From an uncultured bacterium (GTDB taxonomy: Bacteria > Myxococcota_A > Polyangia > Polyangiales > Houyiibacteriaceae), in NCBI GenBank assembly GCA_938024995.1, contig CALJDU010000009.1, positions 1 to 64,000 on the forward strand: a stretch of DNA of 64,000 bases, in the 5' to 3' direction. Below, piece after piece: positions 7,821-16,202 of the stretch. A model generated the notes under the pieces. That model had not been told where the DNA came from, searched no databases, and saw nothing but the letters and a program-made list of their open reading frames with translations. Position numbers and translations under genes: made by a program. Every line of letters begins with the position of its first letter. The stretch's first letter is position 1.

Positions 7821-9692
7821 ATGCATTCGTACTACCCGGAGGATCTCTTGGCTCACGCTGTTAATCGATACAAGGCCGACCTGCGCGACATGCGCTTTCT
7901 CATGTTTGAGCAGTTCAATCTGCAGGACCTGCTCGGCAAAGCTCCGTTTGGCGATTGGGATCAAGAGAACATCGAGATGGTCATCTCGGAGATCTACAAG
8001 TTCGCGACCTCGGTGCTCGGACCGCTCAACCAGATTGGGGATGAGCACGGCTGCAAAGTCGTCGACGGCTCGGTGATCACGCCGGAGGGTTTCAAGGACG
8101 CCTGGGCCAAGCTTTACGAAGCGGGTTGGCGAACCGTCGCGGTCTCCCCTGAGTTCGGCGGTATGGGATCGCCCGCGACGATCGGGATCTTGACCGACGA
8201 GCTCCTCAGCGGCGCGAACACCGCGTTCAACATGTACCCGGGCCTCGCGATGGGCGCGGCCGAGGTCGTGGGTCACTTCGGCAGTGACCGTCAGAAGAAG
8301 CTCTTCGTTCAACGCATGCTCGATGGACGCTGGGGCGGCACGATGTGTTTGACCGAGCCGCACGCCGGGTCCGACGTCGGCGCGTCCACGACGACCGCGA
8401 AGAAGAACGAGGACGGCACCTACTCAATCAAGGGCACGAAGATCTACATCTCGGGCGGAGATCACGACCTCTCCTTTGACGACAACATCGTGCACCTGGT
8501 CCTCGCGCGCATCGACGGCGCGGTCGCGGGCACCAAGGGGCTCTCGCTCTTCATCGTCCCGAAGCGCCGCGTTGACGACGACGGGAAGAACCTCCGTGAC
8601 AACGACGTCCGCGTGGTCTCCATCGAACACAAGATGGGCATCAACGGATCGGCGACCTGCGTGCTTAGCTTCGGCGAGGACGACGAGTGTCTCGGCGAGC
8701 TCATCGGCGAGGTCGAGCATCACGGCATGCGCCAGATGTTCAAGATGATGAACTTCGCGCGGATCGGGGTCGGCATTCAGGGCCTCGCGGTCGCGTCGAG
8801 CGCTTACCTCAACGCGTTGGAGTACGCGCGTGACCGCAAGCAGGGCAGCAGCGTGAAGGACTGGAAGGACCCGTCCGCGCCGCGTGTCCCGATCATCGAG
8901 CACCCAAACATTCGTAAGGACCTGCTCGAGATGAAGGCGAAGGTCGAGGGCATCCGCGCCTTGATCGTGAAGCTCTCGACGCACCAGGATCGCGAGACGG
9001 CGCTCGCCGGCAAAGACGACGCGAGCGCCGCGTACCACAAGGGCCAGATCAACCTCCTGACGCCGCTCGTCAAAGCGTACTCAAGCGACGAAGGCTTCGA
9101 GATCTGCGCGAAGGCGATTCAGGTCTACGGCGGCGCCGGGTACCTGCGCGATCACCCAGTCGAGCAGTACTGTCGGGACGCGAAGATCTTCTCCATCTAC
9201 GAAGGCACGAACGCGATTCAGTCGCTTGACTTGGTTGGACGAAAGCTCGGCCAGGCGGGCGGCGCGAACACTCAGGCGTTCCTCGGTGACATCCAAAAAT
9301 TCATCAGCGCGAACAAGGACCACGAGCTCTTCGCGGACGCCATCAAGCAGCTGCAGAAGGCGCACGAGGCGGTCGGCGGAACGGTGATGCTCTTCCTCGG
9401 CTGGTTCCAGTCGGGCTTCATGGATCGGATCCCGCTCGTCTCCGAGCGCTTCCTCAAGATGATGAGCGAGCTCGCGATTGGCTGGCTGCTCCTGGAGCAG
9501 GCCGTGCTCGCGAAGGAGAAGCTCGCCGACGTCTCGGACACGCATCCTGACCACGCGTTCTACACAGGCAAGATCCACGGCGCGATCTACTTTGCGAAGA
9601 ACATTCTGCCGACAGTGGTCGGGACCGCGAAAGTGATCTCACTCGCAGATACGAGCCCGAACGAGATTCCCGACGCCGCGTTCGGCATCTAG
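7821..9692 (+). CDS. Acyl-CoA dehydrogenase, long DmdC-like type
   Basis: This FAD enzyme desaturates an acyl-CoA thioester at the alpha-beta position and passes electrons to ETF. The start is taken at ATG 7821, giving 623 residues; upstream codons do not look family-like. That length is more than 200 residues above a standard acyl-CoA dehydrogenase and matches the branch that includes 3-methylmercaptopropionyl-CoA dehydrogenases, with an extra C-terminal helical domain. CLTEPHAGSDVG is the flavin/acyl-CoA signature, and YGGAGYLRDHPVEQ with IYEGTN is the C-terminal catalytic-domain block. The real substrate cannot be read from sequence; medium or long fatty acyl-CoA is equally possible. No ETF or thiolase is adjacent. 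Two TTGACGC copies lie upstream at 7753 and 7794. Confidence 0.92.
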   Translation: MHSYYPEDLLAHAVNRYKADLRDMRFLMFEQFNLQDLLGKAPFGDWDQENIEMVISEIYKFATSVLGPLNQIGDEHGCKVVDGSVITPEGFKDAWAKLYEAGWRTVAVSPEFGGMGSPATIGILTDELLSGANTAFNMYPGLAMGAAEVVGHFGSDRQKKLFVQRMLDGRWGGTMCLTEPHAGSDVGASTTTAKKNEDGTYSIKGTKIYISGGDHDLSFDDNIVHLVLARIDGAVAGTKGLSLFIVPKRRVDDDGKNLRDNDVRVVSIEHKMGINGSATCVLSFGEDDECLGELIGEVEHHGMRQMFKMMNFARIGVGIQGLAVASSAYLNALEYARDRKQGSSVKDWKDPSAPRVPIIEHPNIRKDLLEMKAKVEGIRALIVKLSTHQDRETALAGKDDASAAYHKGQINLLTPLVKAYSSDEGFEICAKAIQVYGGAGYLRDHPVEQYCRDAKIFSIYEGTNAIQSLDLVGRKLGQAGGANTQAFLGDIQKFISANKDHELFADAIKQLQKAHEAVGGTVMLFLGWFQSGFMDRIPLVSERFLKMMSELAIGWLLLEQAVLAKEKLADVSDTHPDHAFYTGKIHGAIYFAKNILPTVVGTAKVISLADTSPNEIPDAAFGI

Positions 9693-9717
9693 CTCACCGG
9701 TTGAACAGGAACGATCC

Positions 9718-9750
9718 CAGCGGCCGTAATGGGCCGCTGATTGTTTCTCT
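9718..9750 (+). terminator. Intrinsic terminator after the acyl-CoA dehydrogenase gene
   Basis: CAGCGGCC, loop GTAATG and GGCCGCTG form a perfect 8-bp stem, followed by ATTGTTTCTCT. It lies 25 nt after the stop codon. Confidence 0.85.
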
Positions 9751-9757
9751 GCGGAGT

Positions 9758-9786
9758 TTGACCAAGGTATCGGGATTGGCGACAAT
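9758..9786 (+). promoter_or_regulatory. Promoter TTGACC-N17-GACAAT for the kinase operon
   Basis: TTGACC at 9758-9763 and GACAAT at 9781-9786 have the optimal 17-nt spacing. Transcription would begin about 3 nt before ATG 9796, so the message is almost leaderless. It sits directly behind the previous gene's terminator. Confidence 0.65.
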
Positions 9787-9795
9787 CCTTAGTAC

Positions 9796-11568
9796 ATGAC
9801 CTCACCTGCGACCTCGAGCGGTCGGGGCCTCGCGGAACACCTGATTCCGCGAACGCGCTTCGGCAAATACACGCTCATCGCCAAGATCGGTCACGGGGGA
9901 ATGGCAGAGGTTTTCCTCGCGGCTCTCGATGGCCCGGCCGGCTTTACCAAGCTGACCGTGTTGAAGCGACTTCATCCCCATCTTGAGGATGAGCCCCAGC
10001 TGATTGGGATGTTCCTCGACGAGGCACGCTTGGCGGCTCGGCTCAACCATCCACACGTCGTGCAGACGTACGAAGTGGGTGATGTGGATGGGCGCCATTT
10101 CCTCGCGATGGAGTACCTCGAGGGCCAGTCGTTCGCGCGCTTGTTGAAGTACGCGACGCGCCAGGGGGAGACGATCCCGATGGCGGTCGCGGTCCGGATC
10201 TTCATCGATGCGCTCGATGGGCTCGACTACGCGCACACCCTGACCGACTTCGACGGCACGCCGCTACGGGTCGTTCACCGCGACATCTCGCCCGGCAACA
10301 TCTTTCTGACCTACAGCGGTCAGGTGAAGGTGCTCGACTTTGGGATCGCGAAGGCCGGCACCCAGATGATGGAGACCCGCGCGGGTCAGGTGAAGGGCAA
10401 GTTCGCCTACATCGCGCCCGAGCAAGCACGACCTGGAGCGCATGACCATCGCGCGGACATTTGGTCGATGGGGGTCGTGTTTTGGGAGGCCTTCGCGGGA
10501 CGTCGCCTCTTCAAGGGCGAGACCGAGATCACGACACTGCAAAACGCCTTGAACGCAGAGGTGCCGCGGCTCGACACCGTGGTGGACGTCCCGACCGCGG
10601 TCGCTGACATCGCGGAACGCGCGCTTCAACGTGATCCGCTCAAGCGTTTCGAGAGCGCTGAAGAAATGAAGGAAGCGCTCGAGAGCTTGATGATTGAGCT
10701 CGGCTGGCGGGTGAGCCGGAGCGATGTCGGCAAGTGCGTCGCGGGGTACTTCGAGAACGAACGCGTTGAACAGCGCAAGGTGCTCGAGACGTTCATGGCC
10801 GGCGCGCCAGCGGAAGCGGTTCAAGCAGTGACCGCGTCGACCGCGCCAGAGGCCGCCTCTGGGATCACCGGTGTGCGTCCGACCCATAGCGGGCTCGAAG
10901 GCAACAAGAAGAAGAAGGGCGGCCTCAACATGAAGGCCGTCGCCGCGGTCTTGCTTGGCGCCGCGGTCATTGGCGCGCTCGCGGCGGTGGTGGTGCCGAA
11001 GTTAATGACCGACGAGTCTGAACCGGAGACGTTGCTCGGAACAGGCGCCGAAGGTGTCGATGAACCGGCGAGTGGGTCGACCTCGATGAACGGAGCGGGA
11101 GCGGAGGCTCCGACGGGAGCGGAAGCGGCGGAAGCGGCGATTCCTGCGGTCGAACCGACAACGATGGAGCCGTCTCAAGAGCCGACGGACGAACCGGACG
11201 TCGCCGAGCCGAGTGACGTGCCCCAAGGCGTCGTGCCGAACCGTCGCCCGCGGATGCGCGTTTGGATGCAGATGGCGCGAATGGCGCCTGTAATGCAGAC
11301 GATGACCGAGACAATGACCGAGCCCGTCGCGGAGATGGTCACAGAGATGGCCGCGGTCGAGTACGGCACGCTCACCTTCGACACACGCCCCTGGTCACGC
11401 GTCTCGCTGCGCGGTCGCTCCCTCGGCACCACGCCGCTGATCAACGAGCGCCTCCCAGCAGGTCGCCATACGCTCACGCTGACGAACCCAGAACGCGGAA
11501 TTCGGACCACGTCCACCGTCACGATTCGGGCGGGCGAGCGAACGACGCGGCGAATCGGTATCGAGTAG
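9796..11568 (+). CDS. Transmembrane Ser/Thr protein kinase with PEGA domain
   Basis: The protein has 590 residues. The cytosolic kinase domain (about 24-300) shows the P-loop GHGGMAEVF, K57 in VLKRLH, the catalytic loop HRDISPGN (161-168) and DFG (181-183); the SPGN version of the loop is typical of myxobacterial kinases. One transmembrane helix follows at about 378-400. The outer part has an acidic linker, an unusual Met-rich stretch (about 488-525) and a C-terminal PEGA domain with LPAGRHTLTLTN, a motif linked to surface or ligand contacts. It heads a four-gene operon with a solute-binding lipoprotein, a small lipoprotein and a TPR-like protein, suggesting a signalling unit that senses the envelope. 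Confidence 0.93.
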   Translation: MTSPATSSGRGLAEHLIPRTRFGKYTLIAKIGHGGMAEVFLAALDGPAGFTKLTVLKRLHPHLEDEPQLIGMFLDEARLAARLNHPHVVQTYEVGDVDGRHFLAMEYLEGQSFARLLKYATRQGETIPMAVAVRIFIDALDGLDYAHTLTDFDGTPLRVVHRDISPGNIFLTYSGQVKVLDFGIAKAGTQMMETRAGQVKGKFAYIAPEQARPGAHDHRADIWSMGVVFWEAFAGRRLFKGETEITTLQNALNAEVPRLDTVVDVPTAVADIAERALQRDPLKRFESAEEMKEALESLMIELGWRVSRSDVGKCVAGYFENERVEQRKVLETFMAGAPAEAVQAVTASTAPEAASGITGVRPTHSGLEGNKKKKGGLNMKAVAAVLLGAAVIGALAAVVVPKLMTDESEPETLLGTGAEGVDEPASGSTSMNGAGAEAPTGAEAAEAAIPAVEPTTMEPSQEPTDEPDVAEPSDVPQGVVPNRRPRMRVWMQMARMAPVMQTMTETMTEPVAEMVTEMAAVEYGTLTFDTRPWSRVSLRGRSLGTTPLINERLPAGRHTLTLTNPERGIRTTSTVTIRAGERTTRRIGIE

Positions 11569-11613
11569 TCTTTGTCTTTGGGCCCCGTGGTCCTCGAATT
11601 GTTGAGGTAGAAG

Positions 11614-12885
11614 ATGATGCGTTCTTGCCCTTGGGCAGCAGTTCTCGTCGCGTTCGCTTGCTTGATGGGTTGCGGAGACGATCCATTCTCTCGAGAGCCG
11701 ATCCGCATCGGGATCGTGGTCGCGCAGACGGGGCCGATTGAAGCGGTCGCGGTCGACCTCACGCGGAGCGCGTTCCTCGTCGAGCGCGAGATCAATGCCA
11801 GCGGGGGTCTCCTCGACGGCCGCCCGATCGAGCTGATCGTCAAGGACGACCGGACCGATCCAGACGTCGCCGCGCGGGTGATCGACGAGCTCATTCAAGA
11901 CGACGGAGTCGTCGGGATCGTTGGCCCGATGACGAGCGGCGCGCTGCTCAACGTCCACGAACGCGTTCGCGAGGCGCAGATCCCGCAGCTCTCGGCGAGC
12001 GCGACCTCGCTGGAGATCTCGAACGCGCAACCGGAGAACGACCGGTACCTCTTCCGCACGGTCCCTTCCGACCTGGCGCAGGCCCGCGTGATCGCGCGTC
12101 ACCTCGGAACGGTCGGCTGCGCGAACACCGTCATCATGAACCAGATGGACGACTACGGTTCGTCGCTCGGAGAGGGCGTCGAAGCCCGCGCGACCGAGCT
12201 CGGCGCCACGATCGCCGAGCGCTTGGAGTTTCCCGTGGGTCGCCCGAGCTACTCGTCGGAGGTCGCCCAGGTCGCCGCGCAAAACCCCGACTGCGTGGTC
12301 CTGGTCGCGCTCGCGACGGACGGCGGCACCATCTTGCGTGAGTGGACCGAGCTCCCCGACGAGCCGGACGTCACGTGGATCGGAACCGATGGCCTCAAGA
12401 ACTCGGGCTTCCCCGAGGCGTCTGGAAACGCGATGATCTTGGACGGCTTTCTCGGCACCGCGCCGATCACCGCGCCGAGCACCGCGACCAACAACGATTT
12501 CGTCGCCGCGTTCCAGTCTCTCTTCGGCACCGAGCGTGACGACGGCAGCGAGAACGAGCCGCTCATCTACAGTCAGAACCAGTACGACGCGGTCGCGATG
12601 CTCGCGCTTGCGATTGAGAAGGCCGGGAGCACAGACGGCCCGGCGGTCCGTGACGCGCTCTTTGAGGTGTCGCGCGGCGAGAGCGATCAGGTGATCTCGG
12701 CCCTCGGTCTGAACCAAGGTCTCATCGAGCTCCGCGAAGGACGCGCGATCGACTACAACGGCGCGAGCGGGCCGGTCGACTTTGATGGGTTCGGTGACGT
12801 CATCTCGGACTACGAGATCTGGCGCTACGACGCGTCCAGCGACTCGTTCTTGGAAGAAGCGCGTATCCGCGCGGGAGACATTTGA
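11614..12885 (+). CDS. Branched-chain amino acid type solute-binding lipoprotein
   Basis: The protein has 423 residues. The lipobox LMGC (Cys20) anchors it outside the inner membrane. The rest is a type I periplasmic binding fold of the LivJ/leucine-binding class: IRIGIVVAQTGP opens the first lobe, VVGIVGPMTSG is the hinge-side loop, and SASATSLEI follows. Such proteins bind amino acids, amides or other small polar ligands. No permease or ATPase is encoded in the window, so it may feed a sensor rather than a transporter; its place behind a transmembrane kinase supports this but does not prove it. A GAGGT ribosome site precedes ATG 11614, and the next gene overlaps its stop. Confidence 0.88.
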   Translation: MMRSCPWAAVLVAFACLMGCGDDPFSREPIRIGIVVAQTGPIEAVAVDLTRSAFLVEREINASGGLLDGRPIELIVKDDRTDPDVAARVIDELIQDDGVVGIVGPMTSGALLNVHERVREAQIPQLSASATSLEISNAQPENDRYLFRTVPSDLAQARVIARHLGTVGCANTVIMNQMDDYGSSLGEGVEARATELGATIAERLEFPVGRPSYSSEVAQVAAQNPDCVVLVALATDGGTILREWTELPDEPDVTWIGTDGLKNSGFPEASGNAMILDGFLGTAPITAPSTATNNDFVAAFQSLFGTERDDGSENEPLIYSQNQYDAVAMLALAIEKAGSTDGPAVRDALFEVSRGESDQVISALGLNQGLIELREGRAIDYNGASGPVDFDGFGDVISDYEIWRYDASSDSFLEEARIRAGDI

Positions 12886-13406
12886 TGCGACGGACGCGTT
12901 CCGCAGCGCTCACCTCTTTCATCCTGGTGCTGCTCTCGGGCTGCGCGCAGGAGCTCGGGGTGGAGCTCGACTTTCCCAATGTCGCGACCTTCGGTCGCTC
13001 CAGCACTGTCAACGTGATGGTCATCCCGCTCGCAGAAGGGGAAGAGCGCCAGTGCGCCTCCCTCGCGCAAGAGGCCGAGTTCGCGATCGGGACCCTGCCC
13101 GACACGGTCGAGGAAACCGGCGCGCGAGAGGTCTGCGAGTTCTCTCAGTTCGGCATCAATCTCAAGGCGGTGCCCTCGGGGCTCGCGGCCTTCGTCGCGG
13201 TCGCACGCGACGAGTCGTCGGATGTATTGCTGACCGGGTGCACCGTTCGCGACCTCGGGACCGAAGAGAGCCCAGGTGACGAAGACGTTCTTCAGATCTC
13301 GCTCTTCCCGACCGAGGCGTACGACACGAAGTTCGAGGGGATGACCTATCCCGCCAGCTGCGACGTCGAGCGTCGCTGCACCGGAGGAGGCGCGACATGC
13401 CGATGA
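12885..13406 (+). CDS. Small lipoprotein, unknown function
   Basis: The protein has 173 residues. ATG 12885 overlaps the upstream TGA by one base (TGATG), implying translational coupling. A signal peptide with lipobox LSGC (Cys20) is followed by a compact beta-rich domain with six Cys, two of them in the C-terminal CDVERRCTGGGATC, consistent with disulphides outside the cytoplasm. I do not recognise the fold. Its overlap with the next reading frame (13397) and its position between a binding protein and a TPR-like protein suggest it works in the same envelope complex as the kinase. Confidence 0.7.
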   Translation: MRRTRSAALTSFILVLLSGCAQELGVELDFPNVATFGRSSTVNVMVIPLAEGEERQCASLAQEAEFAIGTLPDTVEETGAREVCEFSQFGINLKAVPSGLAAFVAVARDESSDVLLTGCTVRDLGTEESPGDEDVLQISLFPTEAYDTKFEGMTYPASCDVERRCTGGGATCR

Positions 13407-14269
13407 AGACACTTCACGCCGCGATCGCTCGGGCGCTCTTCGCGTCCCTCCGCGTTGCCGCTCTCTGCGTTGCGTCCATTTGCGTTGCGTCCCCCGCGTC
13501 CGCGCAGTCGGCGCTCGCCGATGCCGAGTCGGCGTACCAGGACATCGACTTTGAGCGGACCCGTGAACGCGCGAACGCCGCGCTTCGCGAAGGTGGCAAG
13601 AGCAAGCGCCAGCTCGTCCGCATCTATGAGCTGCTCGGGATCTCCGCTGCTGCGTCCGGTGACGCGCAGGCGTCCCGTGACGCGTACGTCCGGATGCTCG
13701 CGATCGATCCAGAGGCGCAGGTCGACAGTGACCTCAGCCCGCGTTTTCGCGAGCCCTTCATGGAAGCGCGGGGCTACTGGTCCTCGCGTTCGGATCAGCT
13801 GGACGTCGAGGTGCGCTTCGATCGCGCGAGGGGCGCGCTTCGTGTGCTGCTGAGCGATCCGGTCGGGATGGCGAACCAGACGAAGTTGATGTCGCGTCTC
13901 CCCGGGACGATCGAGTTCGCCGAGGCGACCCGACCCGCGAACGACTCTGTGCGTTTCGACGTGAGCGGCGCCGCTGATGCGGGCGCGATCGAGTACGTCC
14001 TCCGCGTGGAGGACGAGTACGGCAACACGATCATCGAGCGCGGAACCGAAGAAGAGCCCAACCGAGTCGGTCAGCTCTCCGGGGCGGTCTCTTCTGGCTC
14101 GGGCGGGAACAACGGCGGCGGCGAAGAGGATGGCGGCGGCAGCGTCTTGAAGTCTCCCTGGTTCTGGGTCGTCACGGGAGTCGTCCTCGCGGGCGCTGGC
14201 GTCGGGGCCTACTTCCTCACGCAAGACGCATCGACCGACCTCTCGATCACGACCACGATCGGTCAGTAG
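13397..14269 (+). CDS. Secreted TPR-like protein with C-terminal membrane anchor
   Basis: The protein has 290 residues. ATG 13397 overlaps the previous gene by 10 nt. A Sec signal peptide ending near ASAQS (residue about 37) is followed by helices resembling two or three tetratricopeptide units (about 40-115; LGISAAASGDAQASRDAYVRM). A beta domain comes next (125-220), then a Gly/Ser linker and a single transmembrane helix (about 252-272), leaving a short tail. TPR units usually mediate protein contacts, so a scaffold for the upstream lipoproteins or the PEGA kinase is a reasonable inference. It ends the operon, with a terminator overlapping its stop codon. Confidence 0.65.
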   Translation: MPMKTLHAAIARALFASLRVAALCVASICVASPASAQSALADAESAYQDIDFERTRERANAALREGGKSKRQLVRIYELLGISAAASGDAQASRDAYVRMLAIDPEAQVDSDLSPRFREPFMEARGYWSSRSDQLDVEVRFDRARGALRVLLSDPVGMANQTKLMSRLPGTIEFAEATRPANDSVRFDVSGAADAGAIEYVLRVEDEYGNTIIERGTEEEPNRVGQLSGAVSSGSGGNNGGGEEDGGGSVLKSPWFWVVTGVVLAGAGVGAYFLTQDASTDLSITTTIGQ

Positions 14270-14293
14270 CGCTCAGTCCGAGCGCTCAGTTTT
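14268..14293 (+). terminator. Intrinsic terminator at the end of the kinase operon
   Basis: AGCGCTC, loop AGTCC and GAGCGCT form a 7-bp stem, followed by CAGTTTT. The stem begins inside the stop codon of the TPR-like gene and reaches the end of the convergent gene. Confidence 0.75.
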
Positions 14294-14882
14294 GGGTCCG
14301 GCGTTGGAGCGCCTTCGCGACGAAGTGAAGGCGGTCTTGGCCCCAGAACATCTCGTCCCCGACGAACACCGTCGGTGCACCGAAGACGCCGCGCGCGACG
14401 GCTTCATCGGTCCGTTCGCGGAGCTCGGTTTTGATCGCGGTGGTCTTCGCGCGTTCGACCGCGCGCGCGCCAGCGAGGCCAGCGCGGTCGAGCACAGAGG
14501 TGACCACGCCTTCGTCGGTGATGTCCTCGCCGTCACGCCAGTACGCGAGATAGAGCGCGCGCTGCGCCGCGATGATGTCACCCGAGCCGAGGATCGCGCG
14601 GAGCGCCAGGACGGTGCGTTGTGGATGTGACGCCGGCATCACCAGAGGAACGCCGAAGTGCGCGGCCCACCGCTGCATGTCTTGGAGGTTGTGTCGCTGC
14701 TTGGCGGGCGACATCACCGCGCTCTGGTCATCGGCGACGCCGAGGGCGCGAAAGACGCCGCCCAACAAGAACGGCTTCCACACAACCGTCGCGCCGTGTT
14801 CAGCGGCGACCCGCTCGATCTGGGTTGACCCCAAGTAGGCATATGGACAAACGATGTCGAAGAAGAACTCAAGCTCAGCCAT
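14286..14882 (-). CDS. DsbA-like oxidoreductase of the 2-hydroxychromene-2-carboxylate isomerase family
   Basis: The protein has 198 residues and starts at ATG 14882 (the TTG one codon earlier is less likely). The thioredoxin-like fold with inserted helices is shown by FFFDIVCPYAYLG at the N-terminus, where the usual CxxC is reduced to CPYA, and by the cis-proline loop GVFGAPTVFVGDE near residue 165. This pattern is that of HCCA isomerase / kappa-class GST-like proteins, which use glutathione to isomerise aromatic ring-cleavage intermediates. No other aromatic degradation genes lie nearby, so the substrate is open. It has no signal peptide and is cytosolic. Confidence 0.85.
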   Translation of the reverse strand: MAELEFFFDIVCPYAYLGSTQIERVAAEHGATVVWKPFLLGGVFRALGVADDQSAVMSPAKQRHNLQDMQRWAAHFGVPLVMPASHPQRTVLALRAILGSGDIIAAQRALYLAYWRDGEDITDEGVVTSVLDRAGLAGARAVERAKTTAIKTELRERTDEAVARGVFGAPTVFVGDEMFWGQDRLHFVAKALQRRTQN

Positions 14883-14975
14883 CAAATGCTCCGCACAGTG
14901 AAGGGGCGTCGAACGTGATCATGTCACCCATCACGTGTCTTCCGCGTCGCTGATCGTACTCGCCAAATCTGGGGG

Positions 14976-15004
14976 GTCACAAGACGCTGTGTCTTCTCTA
15001 GACT
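14976..15004 (+). promoter_or_regulatory. Promoter GTCACA-N17-TAGACT
   Basis: GTCACA at 14976-14981 and TAGACT at 14999-15004 are 17 nt apart. The GTG start at 15012 follows the -10 box by 7 nt. The same TAGACT box precedes the genes at 19060 and 33953. Confidence 0.5.
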
Positions 15005-15011
15005 GCGGCGA

Positions 15012-16202
15012 GTGAGCGAGGTGGACACGGAGGTCGACGCGATCGTCATCGGAGCGGGGCCCGCCGGGCTCGCCGTCGCGGGCTGCCTCTCTCATCAAGG
15101 CGCGCAGGCGATCGTCCTCGAGGCGGAGAACGAAGTCGGCGCGCGTTGGCGCTCACACTACGACCGCCTTCATCTGCACACCGCGCGCGACCTCTCGGCG
15201 CTACCCCACGTCGCGTGGCCCTCGGGGGTCCCGACCTATCCTTCGCGGCAGCACGTCGTCGACTATCTTGAGCGCTGCGCCGAGAACGTCCCGGATATTC
15301 GGCTGGGTCATCGGGTCACGCGGGTCTCCGAGGTCGACGACGGTTTTGAGGTGGCCGCGACCAGCGGCGCGCGTGAGCTCACGCTTCGGGCGGCGAGCGT
15401 CGTGGTCGCGTCGGGCTACAACCGCGTCCCGCACCGGCCGCGCTTTGCGGGCGAAGAGGTGTTCGCGGGCGAGGTCGTACACAGCCGCGCGTATCGCAAC
15501 GGGCGCGCGTACTTGGGCAAGCGCGCGTTGGTGGTCGGCGCCGGAAACTCAGGCGCGGAGATCGCGCTCGACCTATTTGAGCATGGCGCCGTTCCCTCGC
15601 TTCTCATCCGCAGCCCGATTCATGTCATGCCGCGCGACTTCCTCGGGGTCCCGTCGCAGTACTCATCGCTCCGGCTGGCGAAGCTCCCGACCAAGGTCGC
15701 CGACCGCGCCGCGCTCGCGGTGAGCCAGCTCGTCTACGGGGACCTGCGTCCCCATCAGATCCGTCGCCCGAAGGAAGGCGCGATCACGCAGATGGAGACG
15801 CGCGGACGGATCCCGTTGGTCGACGTGGGCACCATCGAGCTCATCCGCCAAAAGAAGATCACCGTCGTCCCGAGCGGCATCGCGCGTTTCACCGAACGCG
15901 GCATCGTCTGCGACAACGGTGACTCGCACTCGTTTGATCTCGTGGTGCTCGCGACCGGCTACCGCGCGGAGCTCGCCGCCTTCATCGTGGACGCGCCGCC
16001 CTTGCTCGATGCACGCGGCTACCCCCGGACGCACGGCGCGTCCTGCCCGGAGCGACCCGGCCTCTACTTCGTGGGCTTCCGCAATCCGTCGACCGGCGCG
16101 CTGCACGACATCGCGCGGGAGGCGAAGCGCGTCGCGAAGTCGGTCGCGAAAACGATCGCCACGTCGGGTCGACGAGGGGAGGGCGCGCGTGGGCGAGCCT
16201 AG
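15012..16202 (+). CDS. Flavin-containing monooxygenase
   Basis: The protein has 396 residues. GAGPAGLAVAG near residue 14 binds FAD, the second nucleotide motif VVGAGNSGAEIA binds NADPH, and FAGEVVHSRAY between them fits the FMO signature FxGxxxHxxxY. VVLATGYRAEL is the C-terminal ATGY motif. The closest recognisable groups are class B flavoprotein monooxygenases and YUCCA-like enzymes, which hydroxylate or N/S-oxygenate small molecules. Its 3' end overlaps the Rieske oxygenase start by 14 nt, so the two are co-translated and probably act on the same product. GTG 15012 is the predicted leaderless start of a cluster running to about 20.7 kb. Confidence 0.88.
   Translation: MSEVDTEVDAIVIGAGPAGLAVAGCLSHQGAQAIVLEAENEVGARWRSHYDRLHLHTARDLSALPHVAWPSGVPTYPSRQHVVDYLERCAENVPDIRLGHRVTRVSEVDDGFEVAATSGARELTLRAASVVVASGYNRVPHRPRFAGEEVFAGEVVHSRAYRNGRAYLGKRALVVGAGNSGAEIALDLFEHGAVPSLLIRSPIHVMPRDFLGVPSQYSSLRLAKLPTKVADRAALAVSQLVYGDLRPHQIRRPKEGAITQMETRGRIPLVDVGTIELIRQKKITVVPSGIARFTERGIVCDNGDSHSFDLVVLATGYRAELAAFIVDAPPLLDARGYPRTHGASCPERPGLYFVGFRNPSTGALHDIAREAKRVAKSVAKTIATSGRRGEGARGRA

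Noticed and set aside
11262..11741. Alternative frame in the kinase linker reading as an Asp/Asn-rich segment
   Set aside because: The main frame keeps GC-rich third positions throughout and joins the PEGA domain without a break, so a double frameshift is unnecessary.
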